A program made the translations under genes and the position numbers. 14,326 nucleotides of DNA from Candidatus Apopatocola equi (GTDB taxonomy: Bacteria; Bacillota; Clostridia; Oscillospirales; Oscillospiraceae): positions 1 to 14,326 of the forward strand of contig JAGHSH010000138.1 in NCBI GenBank assembly GCA_018065965.1, read 5' to 3'. Positions 5,695 to 11,956 of the stretch are shown here, one piece after another. A model generated the notes under the pieces. That model saw only the letters and a list, made by a program, of their open reading frames with translations. It had not been told where the DNA came from and searched no databases. The number at the start of each line of letters is the position of its first letter. The stretch's first letter is position 1.

Positions 5695-6456
5695 TCAGAT
5701 GTTGTTGTCCAGCAGAAAGCTCCCCAGCTGCAGCAGCAGGGTCGTGCGCCGCTGGGCCTCCCAGTCGGGCAGATAGCGTTCATAGGCCGCCAGCAGCGGG
5801 TCCCGCAGCAGCTTTGCATCCTTTACGGTGGCGCCGATCAGCTCCGCTTCAAATTCCACGAAGCGTATCGGCTCACCCTCCGGGCCGCAGAAGGCCAGAC
5901 GCAGCTCCGAGATCCGGCGGTGCTCCCAGCGCACAAAGCCCGAAAAGGCCATGTCCTCGCCGCAACGCTCACAGACACCGCTGCCGCCCCTGCGGTCGGG
6001 GACAAGGATCTCGCAGAGCAGCTCGTCCTTTGCTACGGACAGATTTCCCCGCAGAAAGCGCCGCAGCTTCATGGTGCGCCGCCCGGTCTCGGAGGCCACG
6101 GTGACGCGGGTATCCAGCGCACTCAGCGCAGCCACGGTCAGGGCGTTCCGGGCGCAGAGGGCACCGCCCAGACTGGCGCGGTCACGTTTGTCTGCGGGAC
6201 ACTGCTCCGCAGCGGCGCGGAGCAACTCCGGCACACGCTTATCCCGGAGCAGCTCCGAGGCGGTCACGCCTGCGCCGATGTGCAGCAGCACGCCGTCCGT
6301 GTCCATGCGGCTGAATTCCTCGCAGCCGCTCAGATCCAGAAGGCTTCCCTCCGTGTATGCAGGCGTGGCGCTGCGAAACATCACGGGCAGCGCGGCGGTG
6401 CTGCGCCGCAGGGACATGGCCTGCTTGAGAGAAGCGGGTCTAAGCATCTTATCCAT
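5695..6456 (-). CDS. FAD-binding subunit of molybdenum-hydroxylase type (CoxM/XdhB-like), orphan
   Basis: A 253-residue protein resembling the FAD-binding subunit of xanthine/CO dehydrogenases. Matching parts are HIGAGVTASELL (59-70), the ASLGGALCARNALTVAALSALDTRVTVAS segment (94-122; family pattern IGGN..A.P..D..P.L.AL.A.V) and EILVPD (149-154), followed by a C-terminal CO_deh_flav_C-like end. The N-terminal AGGTDL-type FAD loop is not recognisable (FRSATPAYTEGSLLDLS instead), so FAD binding is doubtful. CERC at 162-165 is a possible metal or redox pair. The ATG at 6456 is chosen because GAGGGG lies about 10 nt upstream and homology starts there; an ATG at 6534 would add 26 unlike residues and overlap the previous gene. 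No molybdopterin or 2Fe-2S subunit is near. Confidence 0.75.
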   Translation of the reverse strand: MDKMLRPASLKQAMSLRRSTAALPVMFRSATPAYTEGSLLDLSGCEEFSRMDTDGVLLHIGAGVTASELLRDKRVPELLRAAAEQCPADKRDRASLGGALCARNALTVAALSALDTRVTVASETGRRTMKLRRFLRGNLSVAKDELLCEILVPDRRGGSGVCERCGEDMAFSGFVRWEHRRISELRLAFCGPEGEPIRFVEFEAELIGATVKDAKLLRDPLLAAYERYLPDWEAQRRTTLLLQLGSFLLDNNI

Positions 6457-6520
6457 GGGAGACACCCCTCTTTCTGCGGATTTCTTCCGTCCGCAACGGT
6501 ATACTCGATCTGCGGGAAAG

Positions 6521-7339
6521 TCAGCGTCCGGCACAGAGCCCCAGCTGATAAAAGGCCACGGCGCTGGCGGCGGCCCCGTTCAGCGAGTCTACGCCGTGGG
6601 TCATGGGGATCATCACCGTGTAATCGCAATGAGCGATGGTGCCGTCAGCCAGCCCGTCGCCCTCGGTGCCCAGCACAACGGCCAGCTTTTCCTCGGCAGA
6701 GAGCGCCGGGTCATCCAGCCGCAGGGAATCCTCCCGCAGCGCCATGGCCACGCACTTGAAGCCCTGCTCATGCAGAAAGGCCACATAATCCCCCTCCGGG
6801 AGATAGGCCCAGGGCAGGGCAAACACATTGCCCATGCTCACCCGGCTGGCGCGGCGATAGAGCGGGTCGCTGCCCTCCCGGGTCAGCAGCACCGCGTCCA
6901 TGCCCAGCCCCGCCGCATTGCGGAAGATCGCACCCAGATTCGTGGGATTCATCACGTTTTCCAGCACGGCGATCCGTCGGGCGCCTCGCAGGATCTCCTC
7001 CGGCTGCGGCAGCACCGGCCGGCGCAGACAGCAGAGCATACCCCGCGTCAGATGAAAGCCCGTCAGAGAGCAGAGCACGCTCTCCTCGGCCACAAATACC
7101 GGCACATCTGCCCGGCAGCGCTCCAGCAGGGAACGACCCTTGCCCAGCGCGTGCTTTTTCTCCATCAGAAAGGAAACGGGCTCCAGCCCGGCATCCAGCG
7201 CCCGGCCGATGACCAGAGGACTCTCGGCAATGAAACGGCCGTTGGAGGGGTCGGCCCGGTCTACGAGCTGGTTCTCCGTCAGCCGGGCGTAGTCGTCCAG
7301 CCGCGGATCGGAAAAATCGGTTATCTCAATAAGCTCCAT
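6521..7339 (-). CDS. SpoU/TrmH-family RNA 2'-O-methyltransferase
   Basis: Predicted to methylate a ribose 2'-OH in tRNA or rRNA using S-adenosylmethionine through a trefoil-knot domain. The three SpoU motifs are present: motif 1 NPTNLGAIFRNAAGLG (131-146), motif 2 VLGTEGDGL (222-230) and motif 3 IPMTHGVDSLNGAAASAVAFY (244-264). An N-terminal substrate-binding region of about 110 residues precedes the catalytic domain, giving 272 residues. The ATG at 7339 is chosen because CAGGAG lies 6 nt ahead. The two in-frame ATGs at 7357 and 7354 have no ribosome site and fall at the predicted transcription start. It is the first gene of the operon. In motif 3 the usual SLNVSVA reads SLNGAAA, a mild deviation. 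The RNA target is not decidable from sequence alone. Confidence 0.9.
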   Translation of the reverse strand: MELIEITDFSDPRLDDYARLTENQLVDRADPSNGRFIAESPLVIGRALDAGLEPVSFLMEKKHALGKGRSLLERCRADVPVFVAEESVLCSLTGFHLTRGMLCCLRRPVLPQPEEILRGARRIAVLENVMNPTNLGAIFRNAAGLGMDAVLLTREGSDPLYRRASRVSMGNVFALPWAYLPEGDYVAFLHEQGFKCVAMALREDSLRLDDPALSAEEKLAVVLGTEGDGLADGTIAHCDYTVMIPMTHGVDSLNGAAASAVAFYQLGLCAGR

Positions 7340-7369
7340 GAGCTGCTCCTGCATCATATTTTATACTAA

Positions 7370-7398
7370 AGTATACAGCACTTCCCCGGCTCCGTCAA
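7370..7398 (-). promoter_or_regulatory. Sigma-A promoter of the five-gene operon
   Basis: Read on the minus strand, TTGACG (7393-7398) and TATACT (7370-7375) are separated by exactly 17 bp. Transcription would begin near 7360-7363, about 22 nt before the ATG at 7339 and essentially at the alternative ATG at 7357, which supports the shorter start for the methyltransferase. Confidence 0.85.
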
Positions 7399-7499
7399 GG
7401 GGACGGGGCTCACTGCCCGGGCGGGAGCACTTTCCGATCCGAGCTGCGGCGATAGTATAAATTAACCAAAAAAGAGAGAAATAAATCTGTATCCTGTAT

Positions 7500-7530
7500 T
7501 GCACAAAAACGGAGAAGAAAAGTTTGTGCA
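7500..7530. repeat. Inverted repeat TGCACAAA...TTTGTGCA
   Basis: Perfect 8-bp arms separated by 15 nt of purine-rich sequence. It could be a dimeric repressor site or an RNA hairpin. It is about 265 bp upstream of the transporter promoter and about 100 bp behind the operon promoter. Function unknown. Confidence 0.4.
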
Positions 7531-7688
7531 GACGAAAAGCGGACATAGACGCGGCAAATCAGACATAATGTAGTGCGGAGGGAGGAGGAAAAGACCCTGC
7601 CGCGGAACAGGGAACGAAAAGGGGAGGGATGGATTTTGCCGAAAGGAAGCGGAGCAAAATACAGAAAATAAATATTTTACAGCAAAAA

Positions 7689-7778
7689 TGTTCGTTTACA
7701 GAATGAATCTTCTGGATATGTATGTATTCAATAAACAAAAGATAACAAAAGAAACAGAAAAACAGTCACAAACGAACA
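7689..7778. promoter_or_regulatory. Paired inverted 9-mers upstream of the transporter promoter (candidate operators)
   Basis: TGTTCGTTT at 7689-7697 and its exact reverse complement AAACGAACA at 7770-7778 lie on either side of a 72-bp AT-rich spacer. The proximal copy ends 14 bp before the -35 box of the GPH transporter promoter. The arrangement suits two half-sites for a looping or cooperative regulator of sugar uptake. No regulator gene is in the window, and chance pairing in AT-rich DNA is possible. Confidence 0.4.
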
Positions 7779-7792
7779 CTACATTTTGCGGA

Positions 7793-7821
7793 TTGAGTAT
7801 AAAACGACCCCGTGTTATAAA
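7793..7821 (+). promoter_or_regulatory. Sigma-A promoter of the GPH transporter
   Basis: TTGAGT (7793-7798) and TATAAA (7816-7821) are 17 bp apart. Predicted start near 7828 gives a leader of about 70 nt. The leader contains TGAGAAA/TTTCTCA (7831-7847) and CCCGA/TCGGG (7851-7871) stem-loops ahead of the AGAGGA ribosome site. Confidence 0.8.
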
Positions 7822-7898
7822 ATAAAGACATGAGAAAGGCTTTCTCAAAACCCGAAGTGTATAACATCGGGAATCAGGAAGAAAAGAGGACAATCCGA

Positions 7899-9359
7899 AT
7901 GGAAAAGCAAAACACTCAAGTGAGCAAATTCCAAATGTGGGTTTACGCCACCTACGGCGTGTTCCAGAACTGGGGCTTCTGGGTTCCGTTCCTGTACGGC
8001 CAGATGTACATGACGCAGTTCCTGGGTGTGCCCATTGCCACCGCCACCGCTATCCTGACCGTTGCCAAGGGCATCGACTTCTGCATCTCCCTCGTTGCCG
8101 GCGGCATTATCCAGTCCGCTAACCTGAAGAAGGGCAAGTTCCTTCCCTGGATGAAGGTCCTGCGCTTCGTCGTTGCCGGCGGCGCCATCCTGCAGATGGC
8201 CCCCATCGGAGCTCTTCCCATGGGCGCCAAGATCGCCTGCGTCGGCATCGGCTACTGCATGATGCACGGCTCCATGAACTTCATGTCCACCTGCCAGTTC
8301 GGCATCATGCCCATGCTGGCCGGCCACAACATGGATGACCGTATCAAGATGACCACCCTGCAGTCTCAGGTCAACGCGGCTTCCTCCATCATCCTCTCCT
8401 TCGGCTGCCTGCCCCTCATCACCTTCGTCGGCAAGCTGGCCGGCAACCCCGCCATGGGCTACACCATCGTGACCTGCGTGGCTCCCATCTTCCTCATCAC
8501 CGGCGTTGCTCTGCTGAGCAAGGCCGTGGGTGACCGGGATATGCCCCGCGACCCCAACGCCCCCGCCCCCAAGAAGGTCACCGTGAAGGACATGATCGCC
8601 GCCATCTTCACCAATGACCAGATGCGTGTTTACATGCTCTATCAGGTCGTGAACCAGACCGGCACCTATGTCATCAACGGCATGACCATGTACTACTGGT
8701 CCATCGTCATGAACAAGATGGCCATGTACTCCGTCGTTTCCGGTATCTCCACCTGCGCCGGCTTCGTCTTCGCCATGTTCATCCCCAAGATCGGCCGCAA
8801 GCTGGGCAAGAAGAAGTCCATCATCGCCAACTTCGTCGTTCTCGTCGCCTCCAAGGTCGTTATGAGCCTCTTCGCTCTCAAGAGCATCTGGTTCATGGCT
8901 GCCGCCACCATGCTGGCCTCCGCCGGTTTGTACCTGACCATGGCCTTCGGCGTGAACTACTACCTCGACATCGGCGAGTACGGCTACTACAAGACCGGCA
9001 AGGACTTCCGTACCCTGTCCATGTCCATGCAGAACATCCCCATGAAGATAGCCATGACCCTCGGCGCTGCTATCGGCGGCATCATTCTGACCAGACTGAA
9101 CTTCGACCACTTCCAGGGCCTGTACGCCACCGCCTCCGCTGCCGGTGCTGCCGGTGACTTCTCCTACATGCAGACCGCTGAGTTCCAGACCTTCATCAGC
9201 AAGTTCATTCAGGTCTATGCCTGGGCTCCCGCCATCTTCGCTGCTGTGGCTATCGCCATCTTCATCTTCGGCTACAAGATCACCGACGAGGACGCCAAGT
9301 TCTACGCCGCTGAGAACGCCAAGCGCAAGGCCGCCGAGGCCGCTGCCGCTGCCAAGTAA
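7899..9359 (+). CDS. GPH-family (MelB-like) sugar:cation symporter
   Basis: A 486-residue polytopic inner-membrane protein of the glycoside-pentoside-hexuronide family within the MFS, with about 12 hydrophobic segments. Near the N-terminus it shows AKGIDFCISLVAGGIIQSANLKKGKFLPW (about 56-84). This corresponds to the family signature around helix 2 and the following loop (conserved Asp, then a basic loop ending in PW). The central loop (about 220-245, RDMPRDPNAPAPKKVTVKD) and the lysine/alanine-rich C-terminal tail (KRKAAEAAAAAK) are cytoplasmic. The ATG at 7899 is chosen because AGAGGA lies about 9 nt ahead and an upstream in-frame ATG at 7830 coincides with the predicted transcription start. 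Codon use is extremely biased, like nifJ, implying high expression. The substrate cannot be named: no glycosidase or kinase neighbours it. It is monocistronic with its own promoter and terminator. Confidence 0.88.
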   Translation: MEKQNTQVSKFQMWVYATYGVFQNWGFWVPFLYGQMYMTQFLGVPIATATAILTVAKGIDFCISLVAGGIIQSANLKKGKFLPWMKVLRFVVAGGAILQMAPIGALPMGAKIACVGIGYCMMHGSMNFMSTCQFGIMPMLAGHNMDDRIKMTTLQSQVNAASSIILSFGCLPLITFVGKLAGNPAMGYTIVTCVAPIFLITGVALLSKAVGDRDMPRDPNAPAPKKVTVKDMIAAIFTNDQMRVYMLYQVVNQTGTYVINGMTMYYWSIVMNKMAMYSVVSGISTCAGFVFAMFIPKIGRKLGKKKSIIANFVVLVASKVVMSLFALKSIWFMAAATMLASAGLYLTMAFGVNYYLDIGEYGYYKTGKDFRTLSMSMQNIPMKIAMTLGAAIGGIILTRLNFDHFQGLYATASAAGAAGDFSYMQTAEFQTFISKFIQVYAWAPAIFAAVAIAIFIFGYKITDEDAKFYAAENAKRKAAEAAAAAK

Positions 9360-9371
9360 GCCGGACGGAAA

Positions 9372-9420
9372 ACATAAAAAACGGGTTCGCTGCAAAATCC
9401 TTGCAGCGAACCTTTTTTAT
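9372..9420. terminator. Bidirectional rho-independent terminator
   Basis: GGTTCGCTGCAA (9384-9395) pairs with TTGCAGCGAACC (9401-9412) across AATCC, followed by TTTTTT on the plus strand. An A run precedes the stem, giving a T tract on the minus strand, and CATAAAAAA/TTTTTTATG extends the pairing. It ends the transporter transcript and also that of the converging mtaB. A smaller CCCC/GGGG hairpin lies nearby at about 9431-9445. Confidence 0.93.
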
Positions 9421-9506
9421 GTGATTTTTCCCCACGCTGCGGGGAGCTGGGCGGTGGAGGAGAGAACAGAGGCTCGGCGGCACTATGCTGCAGCGACGGG
9501 AAAAGC

Positions 9507-10784
9507 TCAGAGCAGTCTGCCCAGCAGAACCTTGCCCTCAACGCCGGTGATCACTGTGTCCAGAACCTGCCCGCGCAGACCGCTGAGCGGAACGCGGACT
9601 TCGGTATAATTCTCGGCGTGACCCCGGACGCTCCCGTCCTCCTCGGTCTCAAAGAGCACCGAAAGCGTGGAGCCCACACAGCTCTGAAGATAGGCACGCT
9701 CCATCTCATCGGCCGCAGCGATGGCCGCGGCGGCGCGCTCGTTCTTCGTTTTGGCGGGGAGCTTGCCGGGCAGCTTTTCCGCCAGCGTGCCGGGACGGAC
9801 GGAATAGGGGAAAATGTGCATGGCGGCGAAATCGCAGCGTCGGATAAACGACAGCGTTTCGGCAAATTCCTCCTCGCTCTCCCCGGGGAAGCCGCAAATC
9901 AGGTCGGTAGTCAGGGAACAGTGGGGGAAAAAGCGGCGAAGCCGCTCACAGACCTCAAGGAAAAGAGCGGTGTCATAGCGCCGCTTCATGCGCCGGAGCG
10001 TTGCGTTGCTGCCGGACTGGAGGGAGAGGTGGAAGTGGGGGCAGACATTGAGCTTCTGCAGCCGTGCGGCGAAGTCCTCGGTAATGACCCGGGGCTCCAG
10101 ACTCCCCAGATGCATCCGCACCGCCGGGGCGGCTTTCCCCATGGCCTCCAGTGCGTCCATGAGAGTCACGCCCTCCAGATCCCGGCCGTAGGAGGCGATC
10201 TCGATGCCGGTGAGAACGATCTCCCGGTAGCCCTGTGCCGCAAGAGCGGCGTACTGCTCCGCACACTCGGATACGGGCAGGGAGCGGACATGACCCCGGG
10301 CATAGGGGATAATGCAGTAGGCGCAGTAATTATCGCAGCTGTCCTCAATTTTCAGATACGCTCTGGCGTGTCCGGCGTAGGCGCCGGCGGGCAGAGACTG
10401 ATAGGGGCGCTTTTCCCGGTTGTCGGGAATGGAGAGCTGCTCCCCGCCGCCCTTCACGGCGGCCTCGATGGCCTCCACGAAGCCCAGGGTGTCGCCGGTG
10501 CCGAAAACCACCCGGGCTCCGATCTCCCGGGCTGCCTCGGGGGCGATCTGACTCCAGCAGCCGCTGACGCAGAGAACGGCGTTGGGGTTGTCCTTCAGCA
10601 GCCGCCTTGCGGTCTGCCTTGCCTTGCACTCCCCCTCGCCGGTCACGGCACAGGAGTGGAGAATGACCGCGTCGGCCTCGCCCCGGGCAGCGGGGCTGTG
10701 TCCGTGGGCCTTCAGCAAAAGCTCCATGGCTTCGGCTTCATACTGATTGACCTTGCAGCCCAAAGCGGTTATAATATAACGCAT
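9507..10784 (-). CDS. mtaB: tRNA (N6-threonylcarbamoyladenosine-37 C2) methylthiotransferase MtaB
   Basis: A radical-SAM methylthiotransferase that converts t6A37 to ms2t6A37 in ANN-decoding tRNAs. The 425-residue protein has the family order. The N-terminal UPF0004 domain has cluster cysteines C10 (LGCKVNQYE), C45 (HSCAVTGEGECKARQ) and C76 (VSGCWSQ). The radical-SAM CxxxCxxC is C150, C154 and C157 in SCDNYCAYCIIPYARG. Core motifs include LTGIEIASYG, LGSLEP, HFHLSLQSGS and TTDLICGFPGESEEEF, and a C-terminal TRAM region ends at VLLGRLL. The LGCKVNQYE and IIPYARG forms match MtaB rather than MiaB or RimO. HSCAVT replaces the common NTCAVT. The ATG at 10784 has GAGGTG 9 nt ahead. Its own promoter would have to lie in the 40-bp gap or inside the divergent desulfurase gene; none was clear. 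Confidence 0.95.
   Translation of the reverse strand: MRYIITALGCKVNQYEAEAMELLLKAHGHSPAARGEADAVILHSCAVTGEGECKARQTARRLLKDNPNAVLCVSGCWSQIAPEAAREIGARVVFGTGDTLGFVEAIEAAVKGGGEQLSIPDNREKRPYQSLPAGAYAGHARAYLKIEDSCDNYCAYCIIPYARGHVRSLPVSECAEQYAALAAQGYREIVLTGIEIASYGRDLEGVTLMDALEAMGKAAPAVRMHLGSLEPRVITEDFAARLQKLNVCPHFHLSLQSGSNATLRRMKRRYDTALFLEVCERLRRFFPHCSLTTDLICGFPGESEEEFAETLSFIRRCDFAAMHIFPYSVRPGTLAEKLPGKLPAKTKNERAAAAIAAADEMERAYLQSCVGSTLSVLFETEEDGSVRGHAENYTEVRVPLSGLRGQVLDTVITGVEGKVLLGRLL
10747..10775 (+). promoter_or_regulatory. Sigma-A promoter of the cysteine desulfurase, inside the mtaB 5' end
   Basis: TTGACC (10747-10752) and a consensus TATAAT (10770-10775) are exactly 17 bp apart on the plus strand. 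Predicted start near 10782 gives a leader of about 43 nt. The boxes lie entirely within the first 13 codons of mtaB, which runs the other way, so the two genes' start regions constrain each other. Confidence 0.85.
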
Positions 10785-10824
10785 AAACTTTTCACCTCGA
10801 AAAAAGCAAAGGAATCAAAGAAAC

Positions 10825-11955
10825 ATGGAAGTGTATCTGGATAACGGAGCCACCACGAAGGTATGCCCCGAGGCGGCGGAGGCGGCGGTAAACGCCATGA
10901 CGGTCTGCTACGGCAACCCCAGCTCCACCCACACCAAGTGTCGAGAGGCCAAGGCGCTGCTGGATCGGGCGCGCGCACAGGTGGCGGCGGCGCTGGGCGC
11001 CAAGCCGGAGGAGATCGTTTTCACCTCCTGCGGCAGCGAGAGCGACAACTGGGCGCTCATCCGGGGCGCGGAGACCAATCGCCGGGTGGGCAGGCATATC
11101 ATCTCCTCCGCCGCGGAGCATGACGCCATCCGCAAGACGCTGGAATATCTGGAGGGGCAGGGCTGGGAGGTCACGCTCCTCAGGCCCGGCAAAGAGGGCA
11201 TGGTCACTCCGGCACAGCTCGCGGAGGCGCTGCGGGAGGATACGGCACTGGTGTCGCTGATGCTTGTGAACAACGAAACGGGCGCTGTGACCGATATTCC
11301 GGCCATGCGCCGGGTGCTGACGGAAAGAGGAAGCCGGGCGCTGCTCCACACGGACGCGGTGCAGGGCTTTCTGAAGGTGCCCTTCAGCGCCAAAACGCTG
11401 GGGGCGGATCTCATCTCCCTTTCGGGTCACAAGATCCATGCGCCCAAGGGCATCGGGGCGCTCTATATCCGCTCCGGCCTTCGTCTTGCGCCCTACATCC
11501 TGGGCGGCGGACAGGAAAACGGCCTGCGCAGCGGCACGGAGCCTCTGCCGCAGATCGCCGCCTTCGGCGCGGCCGCCGAGATCGGCGCAAAGGAAGCCGG
11601 GGCGGCGCAGGAGCGTATGGGGCAGCTGCGGCAGCACTGCATCGAGCGGGTGCTGGCCGAATCGCCTGACGCCGTGGTCATCGGCGGAGGCGCACCCCAT
11701 ATCCTCTGCCTGTCGCTGCCCGGATACCGCAGCGAGGTGCTGATGAACTATATGGAGGCGAAGGGCGTGTACGTGTCCAAGGGCTCCGCCTGCAAGCGGG
11801 GCAAACGCAGCCACGTGCTGGAGGCCATGGGCATCCCGGCCCGCGTCATCGACGGGGCGATCCGCGTGAGTCTCAGCCGCTTCACCACCCGGGAGGAGAT
11901 CGACTGCTTCGTTGATACGCTGCTGGAGGCCAAAGCCCGCCTCCGCAGCCGCTGA
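10825..11955 (+). CDS. Cysteine desulfurase (NifS/IscS-like, class V aminotransferase fold)
   Basis: A PLP enzyme that takes sulfur from cysteine as a persulfide and releases alanine. The 376-residue protein shows YLDNGATTKVCPEA at 4-17, YGNPSSTH (29-36), SGSE-like CGSESDNWA (69-77) and AEHDAI (97-102, H99 over the cofactor). VNNETGAV (148-155), HTDAVQ (175-180) and the PLP lysine K203 in SLSGHKIHAPKGIGALY follow. The catalytic cysteine is C323 in YVSKGSACKRGKRSHVLEAMG, and its loop is about two residues shorter than in IscS. AAAGGAA lies about 10 nt before the ATG. No iscU, sufU or thiI follows; the downstream gene is convergent with only 1 bp between stops. Divergent pairing with mtaB suggests sulfur supply to tRNA modification, but Fe-S or thiolation partners elsewhere are equally possible. 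Confidence 0.93.
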   Translation: MEVYLDNGATTKVCPEAAEAAVNAMTVCYGNPSSTHTKCREAKALLDRARAQVAAALGAKPEEIVFTSCGSESDNWALIRGAETNRRVGRHIISSAAEHDAIRKTLEYLEGQGWEVTLLRPGKEGMVTPAQLAEALREDTALVSLMLVNNETGAVTDIPAMRRVLTERGSRALLHTDAVQGFLKVPFSAKTLGADLISLSGHKIHAPKGIGALYIRSGLRLAPYILGGGQENGLRSGTEPLPQIAAFGAAAEIGAKEAGAAQERMGQLRQHCIERVLAESPDAVVIGGGAPHILCLSLPGYRSEVLMNYMEAKGVYVSKGSACKRGKRSHVLEAMGIPARVIDGAIRVSLSRFTTREEIDCFVDTLLEAKARLRSR

Positions 11956-11956
11956 A

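Larger units (their letters stand above)
7399..7792. other. AT-rich intergenic region without a supported gene
   Basis: The stretch becomes markedly A-rich on the plus strand after about 7440 and holds no ORF with coding character. It contains several inverted repeats: TGCACAAA/TTTGTGCA (7500-7507 and 7523-7530, 15-nt loop), CCCTG/CAGGG near 7600, AAAATA/TATTTT near 7665-7680, and the wider pair TGTTCGTTT/AAACGAACA (7689-7697 and 7770-7778). G+A-rich blocks lie near 7575-7660. It probably holds regulatory sites for the transporter; a small RNA cannot be excluded. Confidence 0.5.

Noticed and set aside
5692..7369. Long plus-strand frames of 355 and 513 codons opposite the FAD protein and methyltransferase
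   Set aside because: Their products are low-complexity Arg/Gln/His-rich sequences typical of GC-rich antisense frames, whereas the minus strand has clear family motifs.
7361..7546. Minus-strand 61-codon frame upstream of the methyltransferase
   Set aside because: It overlaps the operon promoter, has no ribosome binding site and no recognisable features.
7845..9395. Minus-strand 516-codon frame opposite the transporter
   Set aside because: A Gly/His/Asp-rich shadow produced by the strong codon bias of the transporter gene.
9618..10844. Plus-strand 408-codon frame opposite mtaB
   Set aside because: Shadow frame; the minus strand encodes all MtaB cysteine motifs.
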